Made by a program: the position numbers and the translations under genes. Shown in pieces: positions 28,327-35,374 of a stretch of 64,000 nt of DNA. Location: NCBI RefSeq assembly GCF_030440515.1, contig NZ_CP076543.1, positions 1,116,001 to 1,180,000 of the forward strand, in the 5' to 3' direction. The DNA is from Streptomyces xanthophaeus (GTDB lineage: Bacteria; Actinomycetota; Actinomycetes; Streptomycetales; Streptomycetaceae). Each line of letters opens with the position of its first letter. Position 1 is the stretch's first letter. The notes beneath the pieces are model-generated. The model was not told the DNA's origin and searched no databases. It saw only the letters and a list, made by a program, of their open reading frames with translations.

Positions 28327-28363
28327 GCCGCCCGGCAGACCCCGTCGCGGGCTGCCGGGCGGC
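28327..28363 (+). terminator. Hairpin between mbtH-like and exporter genes
   Basis: A perfect 12-base stem, GCCGCCCGGCAG at 28327-28338 and CTGCCGGGCGGC at 28352-28363, with a 13-base loop. It lies between the MbtH-like stop and the exporter start (ATG 28389, GGAAGGAA upstream). It could end most transcripts or act as an attenuator that lowers exporter expression. Confidence 0.6.
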
Positions 28364-28388
28364 GCGGCGGTGCCGGAAGGAACCCCGT

Positions 28389-29720
28389 ATGACCAGCTCG
28401 TACACCGGCGGCTCCGCGTCACCGCGCCGCCGCACCCCGCTGGCCGCCCTGGTGGCGGCCTCCGGGATCTCCTCGCTCGGCATGGCGGCGACCCTGGTCG
28501 CCGTGCCCTGGTTCGTCCTGCACAGCACCGGCAGCGGCACCCGGACGGGGCTCGTCGCCACCGCCGAGGTGCTGGGCCTGCTGTGTTCCGCCGTGCTCGC
28601 GGGTCCGGTGGTCGACCGGCTGCCCGTACGCGCGACGAGCATCGCAGCGGACCTGCTGACGGCCGCCTCGATCAGCCTGATCCCGCTCCTGCACGCCGCG
28701 GGCGCCCTGCCCCTGCCCGTGCTGATCGTCCTGGTCTTCCTGGTGGGGGCCGCCCGCGGACCGTCCGACACCTCCAAGCAGCTGCTCCTGCCCGGCGCGA
28801 TGCGACGCGCGGGCATCACGGCGGAGCGGGCCACGGGAGCGGTCGAGGGAGCCCGCCGGATCGGCATGATGGCGGGGGCACCGCTGGCCGGTCTGCTCAT
28901 CGCGGCCGCCGGCCCCGTGCGCACCCTGTACGCGGACATGGCGGCGATGGCGCTGTGCGCCCTCCTCGTGGCGGCCCTGGTGCCGGCGGCGGCCCGCCCC
29001 CGCCCGGCCGGGGGTGGGGCGCCGCGCGGCTCCTATGTCCAGGAACTGCGTTTCGGGCTGGGCCAGTTGCGCAGGGACCGGCTCCTGGGGGCCATGGTGG
29101 GCGTCCTGATGCTGACCAACGCCCTCGACGGGGCGCTGAACGGCGTGCTCTACCCGGCGTACGGGGCCCAGGTGCTGCGCAGCAGCGCCCTGTTCGGGGC
29201 GATGGTGACCGCCATGGGGGCCGGCGCGCTGCTCGGGGCGGCCCTGTACGGCTGGGCGGGCCACCGGATGCCCCGGCGTACGGCCTTCGTCGGGGCCTTC
29301 GTCCTGGTCGGGGCGGTGCGGTGTGCCGCGCTGGCCGCCGAGCCCGGGGTGCCGGTGCTGCTGGGCGTACTGGCCCTGTCCGGCATCGGGTCGGGGATCG
29401 TGGGTCCGCTGATGATGTCGGTCGCCTACGAGCGGGTGCCCGAGGCGGTGCGGGGGCGGGTCTTCGGTCTGCTGACGGCCGCCGCGCTGGCGGCGACGCC
29501 GCTCGGGATGCTCGGTGCGGGGCTGGCCCTGGACGTCTCGGGGCTGGTGGCGGCGCTGCTGGGCACGGGGGCGCTGTACCTCGCGGTCACGCTCACCCCG
29601 CTCGTCTTCCCGGTGTGGCGGGAGCTCGACGCGCGGGGCCCGGCGGAGCCCGCGGCGGCACCGGCCGGGCATGAACAGGGCTCCTTGGCCGCCGCAGGAG
29701 CGGGATTGCTGACCGAATAG
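28389..29720 (+). CDS. MFS exporter of the NRPS product (probable)
   Basis: A 443-residue major facilitator superfamily membrane protein of the DHA3-like class, which includes enterobactin exporters. Hydrophobic segments are spread from about residue 18 to 410, with the characteristic DRLPVRATSIAADL loop after the second segment and EAVRGRVFGLL in the second half. A Pro/Ala-rich tail follows. The start ATG 28389 has GGAAGGAA upstream. Its place at the end of the synthetase operon suggests it exports the peptide and protects the producer. It is matched by a similar exporter at the end of the minus-strand synthetase operon (32358-33710). Confidence 0.88.
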   Translation: MTSSYTGGSASPRRRTPLAALVAASGISSLGMAATLVAVPWFVLHSTGSGTRTGLVATAEVLGLLCSAVLAGPVVDRLPVRATSIAADLLTAASISLIPLLHAAGALPLPVLIVLVFLVGAARGPSDTSKQLLLPGAMRRAGITAERATGAVEGARRIGMMAGAPLAGLLIAAAGPVRTLYADMAAMALCALLVAALVPAAARPRPAGGGAPRGSYVQELRFGLGQLRRDRLLGAMVGVLMLTNALDGALNGVLYPAYGAQVLRSSALFGAMVTAMGAGALLGAALYGWAGHRMPRRTAFVGAFVLVGAVRCAALAAEPGVPVLLGVLALSGIGSGIVGPLMMSVAYERVPEAVRGRVFGLLTAAALAATPLGMLGAGLALDVSGLVAALLGTGALYLAVTLTPLVFPVWRELDARGPAEPAAAPAGHEQGSLAAAGAGLLTE

Positions 29721-29895
29721 GTCGGAGTTGAGGGTATTTGCGGCCCCTCACCATCGCGCCAGGCAGCTTGATGAGCAGCCTGATCGATCACCGAAGTGCC
29801 CCCGGCACGGCAAGGTTGGTCCTGCACCGACCGGCGCGGACGGCCCACAAAGCGGTTCGCGCCCACACCAGACCGCTCGTACTCCTGGGGATCCC

Positions 29896-30144
29896 ATGCT
29901 CAAGCGTTACGTCATCGCCCTGTCCATGGCCGCGTCCGCCCTGCTGCTGCCCGCGGCCGGCGTCGCCCAGGCCGCTGACGACACCTCGGCCGCGACCACC
30001 GTGACGACCAGCACGGGGGGCGAGGGCGGCACCACCACCCAGACGCCGCGTCAGATCGTGGCGCCCGGCGGCCGGGTGGTGACGGTCGGCACCACGCTGG
30101 GCGGCCGGACGCGTGACACGGCCGACAGCTCCTGGGGCGGCTGA
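29896..30144 (+). CDS. Small secreted protein of unknown function
   Basis: An 82-residue protein starting at ATG 29896 (weak GGGGA upstream) with a clear signal peptide: MLKRYVIAL, a hydrophobic core, and probable cleavage after AGVAQA near residue 26. The mature part, about 56 residues, is rich in Thr, Gly, Ser and Ala, has no Cys, and ends in DTADSSWGG. Codon use is typical of a real gene, with nearly every third base G or C. I do not recognise a family. It lies 175 bases after the exporter and has its own upstream gap, so it may not belong to the operon. It ends 22 bases before a strong hairpin. Confidence 0.65.
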   Translation: MLKRYVIALSMAASALLLPAAGVAQAADDTSAATTVTTSTGGEGGTTTQTPRQIVAPGGRVVTVGTTLGGRTRDTADSSWGG

Positions 30145-30166
30145 TCGCACCGGCCCTCAAGGGCCG

Positions 30167-30219
30167 CGAAAAGGCGGGGAGGGAGGATCGCATCGCGATC
30201 CTCCCTCCCCGCCTTTTCG
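30167..30219. terminator. Bidirectional terminator with a 25-base perfect stem
   Basis: The sequence from 30167 to 30191 is repeated exactly in inverted form at 30195-30219 around a three-base loop. One side of the stem starts CGAAAAGGCGGGG and the other ends CGCCTTTTCG, so each strand has a short run of T near the stem end. It lies between the convergent small secreted protein gene and the cupin-like gene and should stop transcription from both sides. Confidence 0.9.
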
Positions 30220-30236
30220 CCCACCGCGCCTCTTCG

Positions 30237-30749
30237 TCAGTCACCCGTACCGCAAAGCGAGATGACGGCGTACTGCGCCTGCGGCGCACCGACGCACCGG
30301 CGCGACCACCGGGCCGGTACGTACAGCACCTCGCCCGGCAGCAGCCTGCACTGGAAGGACTCCGGCCGGCCGCTCTCGCCGGTCCCGGTCAGCTGCCAGG
30401 TCACGGCGCCGGCGATCTGGTGGATCAGCAGGTGCTCCCGGTCCCCGGGCTGACCGGTCCACACGGCGTCCACACCGGTGCCCGGCGCGGACCCGGCCGT
30501 CTCCACCCGGTCCAGCCGGACGGACAGGCCGGTCAGGGCGGCCAGTTCGGTGGTGAACCGGTCCGCCTGCGCCGGGCGCACACCGCCACCCGCCGGTCCC
30601 GCCCCGGCGTCATCGGGGTCACCGAACGCCGGGTTGTCGTACTCGGGCCACAGCACACCCGGCGCCCGGTCCAGGTGGACCGAGAGGAACAGGACGATCT
30701 CCCGCAGGTGCGGGGCCTCCCGTTCGCAGGCTTCATCCGGCATGTCCAT
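30237..30749 (-). CDS. Small cupin/JmjC-like protein
   Basis: A 170-residue protein starting at ATG 30749 with GAGGGG six bases upstream. The second half has the pattern of a JmjC/ribosomal-oxygenase-like cupin: HLLIHQIAGAVTWQLTG, then LLPGEVLYVPARWSRRC, the usual turn after the beta strands. The usual HxD iron-binding pair is not visible before the first strand (the segment reads WTGQPGDREH), so catalysis as an iron oxygenase is doubtful. It could be a binding or regulatory cupin. It is downstream of the second TrmB/LuxR regulator on the same strand, about 97 bases away, and converges on the terminator hairpin. The role in the peptide pathway is unknown. Confidence 0.6.
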   Translation of the reverse strand: MDMPDEACEREAPHLREIVLFLSVHLDRAPGVLWPEYDNPAFGDPDDAGAGPAGGGVRPAQADRFTTELAALTGLSVRLDRVETAGSAPGTGVDAVWTGQPGDREHLLIHQIAGAVTWQLTGTGESGRPESFQCRLLPGEVLYVPARWSRRCVGAPQAQYAVISLCGTGD

Positions 30750-30846
30750 CACGTGCCCCTCTTGTTCGGCGGCTCCACAGCTCCCATCCCAGCAGCATGC
30801 GACACGCCCGCCGACCGCGACAGACACGAGAACACGTGACACCAGG

Positions 30847-31890
30847 TCAGGAGTGCTGTACGGGCTGTCCCGGCTCGCCGCCCGCCTCGGCCTCCGGCGC
30901 CAGCAGGCCGCGCGCGGCGGCGGCCACCCCCGCCTGGAAGCGACTGCCCGCGCCCAGCTCCTGCATGATGTCGGCGATGTGGCGCCGGGCCGTGCGCAGC
31001 GACATGCCCAGACGTCGCGCGATGGCCTCGTCCTTCAGCCCGGCCGCGAGCAGCCGGATGATCGTCTCGTGGATCTCGCGGGCCACCTCTTCGAGTCCCT
31101 GGCCCGCCGCGGCCGAGAACGGCGAGGCCAGGTCCCAGGTCTGGTCGAAGATGTTGCACAGGTACGCGACGGTCGACGGCTCCCGTACGACGACGGCGCC
31201 CCAACTGCCGTCGGCGACGGGTATGAAGGCCAGTTCCCGGTCGAAGGCGATGAGCCGGCCGAACAGTTCGTGCGCGGTGCGGTACTGCGCCCCCAGGACG
31301 GAGGTGGCCGCGACGTAGGCCTGGCTCGGTCCGTTGAAGCGGGCCGTGTGGTGGTACAGGGTCCGGATGGAGATCCCCCGCTGGAGCATCGTCTCGTCCC
31401 GCCGCAGCGCCTCCTGCATCGCCTCCGGCACCCGGCTGCCGCCCCCGGGCTGCGAACTGAGCATCTCGGTCGTGCAGTTGAGAGAGGCCCGGTTGAGTGC
31501 CCCGCGCACGTCCTCCAGGCTTTCCAGGACCTCCAGCGACTCCCCCGTGGAACGGCGACCCAGGTAGTGCGGCAGGAAACGCCCCAGATCCTCGCGGATC
31601 CCGCTGATCGCCTGCTGCTGGTCGCGGATCTGCGCCTCCAGGGGCGCGACGAGCTGCTCGGCGGCCGTGTCCGGGGCCACCGCGAAGGCCACCGACGGGT
31701 CGATCGGGCTCACGTGCAGCAGGCGGGAGGCGCGCAGGCGTGACACGCTGCGCCGGACCTCGTCCGCGTCGAGTCCCGTACCGGCGGCCACGGCGTCCAC
31801 GTCCACCGTGCGGTGTTCGAGCACCCAGCCGTAGACATCGATGTCAACATCGGCTTTCTTCGGATCCGGCACCACGTCAGATGTTTGCAT
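30847..31890 (-). CDS. TrmB/LuxR-type transcriptional regulator
   Basis: A 347-residue regulator. The N-terminus is a TrmB-like winged helix (DVYGWVLEHRTVDVDAVAAG, then EVRRSVSRLRASRLL). A central domain contains TTEMLSSQPGG and GISIRTLYHHTARF. The C-terminus is a LuxR-type helix-turn-helix (EAIARRLGMSLRTARRHIAD). It is a paralogue of the frameshifted regulator at 8334-9579, with the same domain order. Proteins of this type are frequent pathway regulators in Streptomyces peptide clusters. It lies between the two synthetase operons and is divergent from the small LuxR-type gene at 32137, with 246 bases between them. It is the only intact copy of the pair. Confidence 0.88.
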   Translation of the reverse strand: MQTSDVVPDPKKADVDIDVYGWVLEHRTVDVDAVAAGTGLDADEVRRSVSRLRASRLLHVSPIDPSVAFAVAPDTAAEQLVAPLEAQIRDQQQAISGIREDLGRFLPHYLGRRSTGESLEVLESLEDVRGALNRASLNCTTEMLSSQPGGGSRVPEAMQEALRRDETMLQRGISIRTLYHHTARFNGPSQAYVAATSVLGAQYRTAHELFGRLIAFDRELAFIPVADGSWGAVVVREPSTVAYLCNIFDQTWDLASPFSAAAGQGLEEVAREIHETIIRLLAAGLKDEAIARRLGMSLRTARRHIADIMQELGAGSRFQAGVAAAARGLLAPEAEAGGEPGQPVQHS

Positions 31891-31956
31891 TGCCCCACTT
31901 AGCCCTTTTCACCCCGGGTCGCTTTACTGCCAGGCACTTTGGTGAGGTGCCCGCCC

Positions 31957-31968
31957 CCTGGCGCCAGG
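31957..31968. promoter_or_regulatory. 12-base perfect palindrome in divergent regulator region
   Basis: CCTGGCGCCAGG at 31957-31968 is a perfect palindrome 67 bases upstream of the TrmB/LuxR regulator start. It is a candidate operator for one of the divergent regulator genes. In GC-rich DNA such short palindromes also occur by chance. Confidence 0.3.
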
Positions 31969-32041
31969 ATATGCAGGGCGAAAGGCTGTACCGGACGAAC
32001 AGCGGCGGGTGTCCGGCCACTTCAGGCCCCGGACGTCCGAA

Positions 32042-32074
32042 ACGGTGCGGTCACGCTCAGCGTGATCGCACCGT
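32042..32074. promoter_or_regulatory. 33-base palindrome before the small LuxR-type gene
   Basis: Arms of 15 bases, ACGGTGCGGTCACGC (32042-32056) and GCGTGATCGCACCGT (32060-32074), flank TCA and mismatch at one position. It lies 62 bases before the small LuxR-type gene at 32137. It could be an operator in DNA or a leader hairpin in RNA. Confidence 0.5.
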
Positions 32075-32136
32075 CACCGGGGGTGCCGGACCCCGCCGCT
32101 CCCCCTTCATCCTCGACCCGGAATCCGGAGCCCCAC

Positions 32137-32364
32137 ATGCTGCACACCACCCTCACCGCCCGCGCACCGGAGCTGCCCGCCCTGACCCCCCGCGAGCAGG
32201 AGGTCCTCGCCTACCTCGCGCAGGGGGACACGTACCGGATGATCGCCTGCCGGATGGGGCTGAGCCCGCACACGGTCGACACCTACCTGCGCCGGCTGCG
32301 CAGCAAGACCGGCGCGGTGAACCGGACCCAGCTCACCCACATCGCCTTCCGGCTGGGCTACTGA
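32137..32364 (+). CDS. Single-domain LuxR-type DNA-binding protein
   Basis: A 75-residue protein consisting almost only of a LuxR/GerE helix-turn-helix: LTPREQEVLAYLAQGDTYRM, then a recognition helix around LSPHTVDTYLRRLRSKTGA. It has no receiver or ligand-binding domain, so activity may depend on expression level or a partner. ATG 32137 has GGAG eight bases upstream. It is divergent from the TrmB/LuxR regulator and its last seven bases overlap the convergent exporter gene (stop at 32358). Position between the two synthetase operons suggests a role in cluster control. Confidence 0.85.
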   Translation: MLHTTLTARAPELPALTPREQEVLAYLAQGDTYRMIACRMGLSPHTVDTYLRRLRSKTGAVNRTQLTHIAFRLGY

Positions 32365-33710
32365 GCCGGTCGCGCGGCCGTGGCCCCGGCCCCCGGGGCA
32401 TCGTCTTCGAACTCGCGCATCCGCCGCAGCGGGGAGCAGAGCAGGACCAGCGGGGCCGCCGACAGGGCGGCGGCGCAGAGCCACAGGGCGTTGCGCACGC
32501 CCAGCAGTTCACCGAGGAGTCCCGCCAGCAGGCCGCTCAGGGGCAGTACGCCCCACACCAGGAAGCGCATGGTGGCGGTCATCCGGCCGAGCAGGTGCGG
32601 CGGGCAGACCGTCTGCCGGTAGGTGACCTGGCAGATGTTGTACAGGGTGACGCCGGCCGACTGGACGAGCGACCCGAGCACGAACAGGCCGATCCGCCAG
32701 TCGTCGTCGGCCAGCGGGAGCAGCAGCCCGAAGGGCATGGTCACCAGCAGGGACAGCCACGTGAGCCGGGCCGCGCCGACGGCCCGGGTCACCCGGTCCG
32801 CGGCGGTGGCCGCCAGCACCGAGCCGATGGTGGCGGTCGTCAGCACCCAGCCGACGGCCGCGGGCGGCAGCCCCACGGTGCGGGTCAGGAAGAGCACCTC
32901 GATGGCCATCACCGCGCTGAGGAACAGGTTCACGGCAGCCGTGTTCAGGGCGATGAGCCGCAGGATCCGGTGGCTCAGGACATAGCCCAGCCCCTCGCGG
33001 ATGTCGCGCAGCAGGTGCCGGCGCGGGGCGGGCTCCGGCTTCTCCTCCCGGGCCCCGATCCGCCCCAGAAGGACCACGGACACCAGTGAGGTGACCGCCT
33101 GCCCGGCCAGCGTCCCGGCCGCGCCCAGCAGTTGCACCAGGAAGCCGGCGATACCGGGACCTGCGAACTCGGCCCCCGAACGCACCGTCTCCAGCTTCGA
33201 GTTGCCCGCGATCAGCGTGTCCTTGCCGATGAGGGTCGGCAGGTAGCTCTGATCGGCCACGTCACCGAACAGCCGGGCGCAGCCGAGCAGCAGGGCCACC
33301 GCGTACAGCAGCGGCATCGAGTGCAGGTCCAGCAGGTAGGCCACCGGCAGCGCCGTCAGCAGGACGGCGCGCGCCAGGTCGGCGGCCATCATCACGCGGC
33401 GCTTGCGCATCCGGTCGACCCAGGCCCCGGCGGGCAGTCCCAGCAGCAGGAAGGCCGCGTGTTCCGCGGCGGACAGCAGACCGGCCTGCATCGCCGAGGC
33501 GTCGAGGGTGAGCACCGCCATCAGCGGCAGGGCCACGTACGTGATGCTGCCGCCCAGCTCGTTGCAGATGTGCGAGGACATGAAGAGACGGAAGTCCCTG
33601 CGCCGGCGGCGCTCGACGCTCTGGGCGGAATCGGTGGACTCGTCGGTGGTGACGGACACGGGTGCGTTCCTTGTCTGGTCGCGGACGGGGTCCGCGGGCT
33701 GCTGGTTCAT
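32358..33710 (-). CDS. MFS exporter of the minus-strand NRPS operon (probable)
   Basis: A 450-residue major facilitator superfamily protein of the DHA3-like exporter class. Membrane segments start near residue 50 (FMSSHICNELGGSITYVALP), with a DRMRKRRVMMAADLARA loop after the second segment. ATG 33710 overlaps the stop of the stand-alone adenylation gene by ATGA, so it is translationally coupled and ends the 24-kb minus-strand operon. The long Gln/Asp/Glu-rich N-terminal tail (about 45 residues) is hydrophilic. It likely exports the peptide made by this operon. Its 3' end overlaps the convergent LuxR-type gene by seven bases. Confidence 0.88.
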   Translation of the reverse strand: MNQQPADPVRDQTRNAPVSVTTDESTDSAQSVERRRRRDFRLFMSSHICNELGGSITYVALPLMAVLTLDASAMQAGLLSAAEHAAFLLLGLPAGAWVDRMRKRRVMMAADLARAVLLTALPVAYLLDLHSMPLLYAVALLLGCARLFGDVADQSYLPTLIGKDTLIAGNSKLETVRSGAEFAGPGIAGFLVQLLGAAGTLAGQAVTSLVSVVLLGRIGAREEKPEPAPRRHLLRDIREGLGYVLSHRILRLIALNTAAVNLFLSAVMAIEVLFLTRTVGLPPAAVGWVLTTATIGSVLAATAADRVTRAVGAARLTWLSLLVTMPFGLLLPLADDDWRIGLFVLGSLVQSAGVTLYNICQVTYRQTVCPPHLLGRMTATMRFLVWGVLPLSGLLAGLLGELLGVRNALWLCAAALSAAPLVLLCSPLRRMREFEDDAPGAGATAARPAQ

Positions 33711-35245
33711 CGGGGGGCGGGCGCGGGCAGCGCCCGGGGGTCGAGCTTGCCGCCCGGGGTCCGCGGCAGCCTGTCCATCAGTGTCACCACGGCCGGTACG
33801 AGGTATCCGGGCACCTTGGCCAGAAGGTGCCGGCGCAGGGCGTCCGGGGTGAGGGAGCTGCCGGGGGTGACGGCGGCCCAGGCGGCCAGCTGCGGTCCGC
33901 CGTCCGCCGCGACGGCGCGGGCGACCACGTCGACGACGTCGGGGTGGGCGGCCACGGCCGCCTCCACCTCCTTGAGTTCGACCCGGTGGCCGCGGATCTT
34001 GACCTGGTCGTCGGCGCGCCCGAGGAAGACGAGCGGGCCGCCGGGTGCGCGGGTGACGCGGTCGCCCGTGCGGTACATACGCTCGCCGGGGACGCCGGCG
34101 AAGGGGTCGGCGACGAACCGCTCTGAGGTCGGCCCCGGCCGGCCGTGGTAGCCGCGCGCCAGGCAGGAACCCGCCAGGTACAGCTCGCCCGCGGCGCCGG
34201 GGGGCGCCTCGCGCAGCTCCTCGTCGAGGACGTAGGCGCGTACCCCTGCCAGCGGTTCGCCGAGCGGGATCAGCTCGTCGCCCGCGAAGCCGGCCAGTTC
34301 GGCCGGTCCCGGCTCGTAGGAGGTCGCGGTGATCGTGGACTCCGTGAGGCCGTAGCAGCTGATCACCGGGGGGTGGCCGGCGGACGTCCAGCGCGTCAGG
34401 TCCGCGGTGCGGCCCGCGTCGCTGCCGATCACCACGCGGCGCAGTGCGGACGGCAGCGGCCGCGGGGCGCGCTCCAGGTCCTTGGCCCACTGCGACCAGT
34501 ACGGGGTGGGCAGGTTGACGACGCTGATGCGCTCCTCGGCGAGGAACGGCTCCAGTTCGGCGGGCGAGAGGACGTTGTCCTTGACGAAGACGGCCGTGCC
34601 GCCCGTGCACCAGGTCGGCAGGGCCTCCTCCAGGCTGACGTCGAAGGCGGGGGCCGCGAACTGCAGGACCGCGTCCTCGGCGGTCAGCCCGTAGCGTCCG
34701 GCCAGGGTGGCGACCTGCGCGGCGAGTCCGGCGTGGCCGACCGCCACGGGTTTGGGCTGCCCGGTGGAGCCGGAGGTGAAGAGCACGTAGGCGAGGGAAC
34801 CCGGGGCGATGTCGGCGGGCCGGGCCGCCGATGCGGGGGCCGCGGTCGTGGTGGAGGCCCAGAACAGCTCGCTCCCGGTGCGGCGTTGCAGCATCGCGGC
34901 CGCGTAGGTGTCGGGGGCGACCGCGTGCCGGGTGCCGGCGGCCGCCAGCAGGGTGCGCAGCCGCTCGTCGGGGGCGTCGAGGTCCACCAGGAGGGGTGCC
35001 GCCCCCGCGTACCAGATGCCGAGCAGCCCCACCGCCCAGTGGACGCCGCGGCGCACCCCCAGGAGCACCGTGTCCTCCGGCCCGGCGCCCGCGGCGCGCA
35101 GTTCCTCGGCCACCGCGCGTGCCCGCCGGTCGAACTGTCGGTACGTCAGCTCTCCTTCGGGCTCGCGGACCGCGGTGGCCTCGGGTGCGATCCCGGCCCG
35201 GTGCGCGATGCGCAGGGGCACGGGGGTGGTCTCGGTGGGGCTCAT
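33707..35245 (-). CDS. Stand-alone NRPS adenylation domain
   Basis: A 512-residue amino-acid-activating enzyme with one A domain and no C or T domain. Core motifs: FTSGSTGQPK near residue 157, CYGLTEST (GLTE in place of the usual GPTE), YRTGDRV, a RADDQVKIRGHRVE block and a final GGKLD with the catalytic Lys. The pocket starts D-V-(SL)-E with Asn at the 278 position; it does not match a standard code and I cannot assign a substrate. It probably loads in trans the carrier domain of the T-E protein at 41846-43666, the only carrier in the operon without its own A domain (inference). It is separated from the upstream C-A-T gene by a strong hairpin at 35328-35363. Confidence 0.9.
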   Translation of the reverse strand: MSPTETTPVPLRIAHRAGIAPEATAVREPEGELTYRQFDRRARAVAEELRAAGAGPEDTVLLGVRRGVHWAVGLLGIWYAGAAPLLVDLDAPDERLRTLLAAAGTRHAVAPDTYAAAMLQRRTGSELFWASTTTAAPASAARPADIAPGSLAYVLFTSGSTGQPKPVAVGHAGLAAQVATLAGRYGLTAEDAVLQFAAPAFDVSLEEALPTWCTGGTAVFVKDNVLSPAELEPFLAEERISVVNLPTPYWSQWAKDLERAPRPLPSALRRVVIGSDAGRTADLTRWTSAGHPPVISCYGLTESTITATSYEPGPAELAGFAGDELIPLGEPLAGVRAYVLDEELREAPPGAAGELYLAGSCLARGYHGRPGPTSERFVADPFAGVPGERMYRTGDRVTRAPGGPLVFLGRADDQVKIRGHRVELKEVEAAVAAHPDVVDVVARAVAADGGPQLAAWAAVTPGSSLTPDALRRHLLAKVPGYLVPAVVTLMDRLPRTPGGKLDPRALPAPAPR

Positions 35246-35327
35246 GGTGGTGGTGTCTCCTGGGGGGTGCGGACGGGCTCGTCGCGGGGGGCTCTGCGCG
35301 GGAGGGGGCTCTTCGCGGGGAGGGCGC

Positions 35328-35363
35328 CGCGCGTTCGGGCGCGGTCAGGCGCCCGAACGCGCG
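35328..35363 (-). terminator. Strong hairpin inside the minus-strand NRPS operon
   Basis: A perfect 15-base stem, CGCGCGTTCGGGCGC at 35328-35342 and its exact inverse at 35349-35363, with a six-base loop, lies 12 bases after the stop of the C-A-T gene. It may end part of the transcripts, lowering expression of the A domain and exporter genes, or stabilise the upstream mRNA. Confidence 0.65.
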
Positions 35364-35374
35364 GTCACGCCCGG

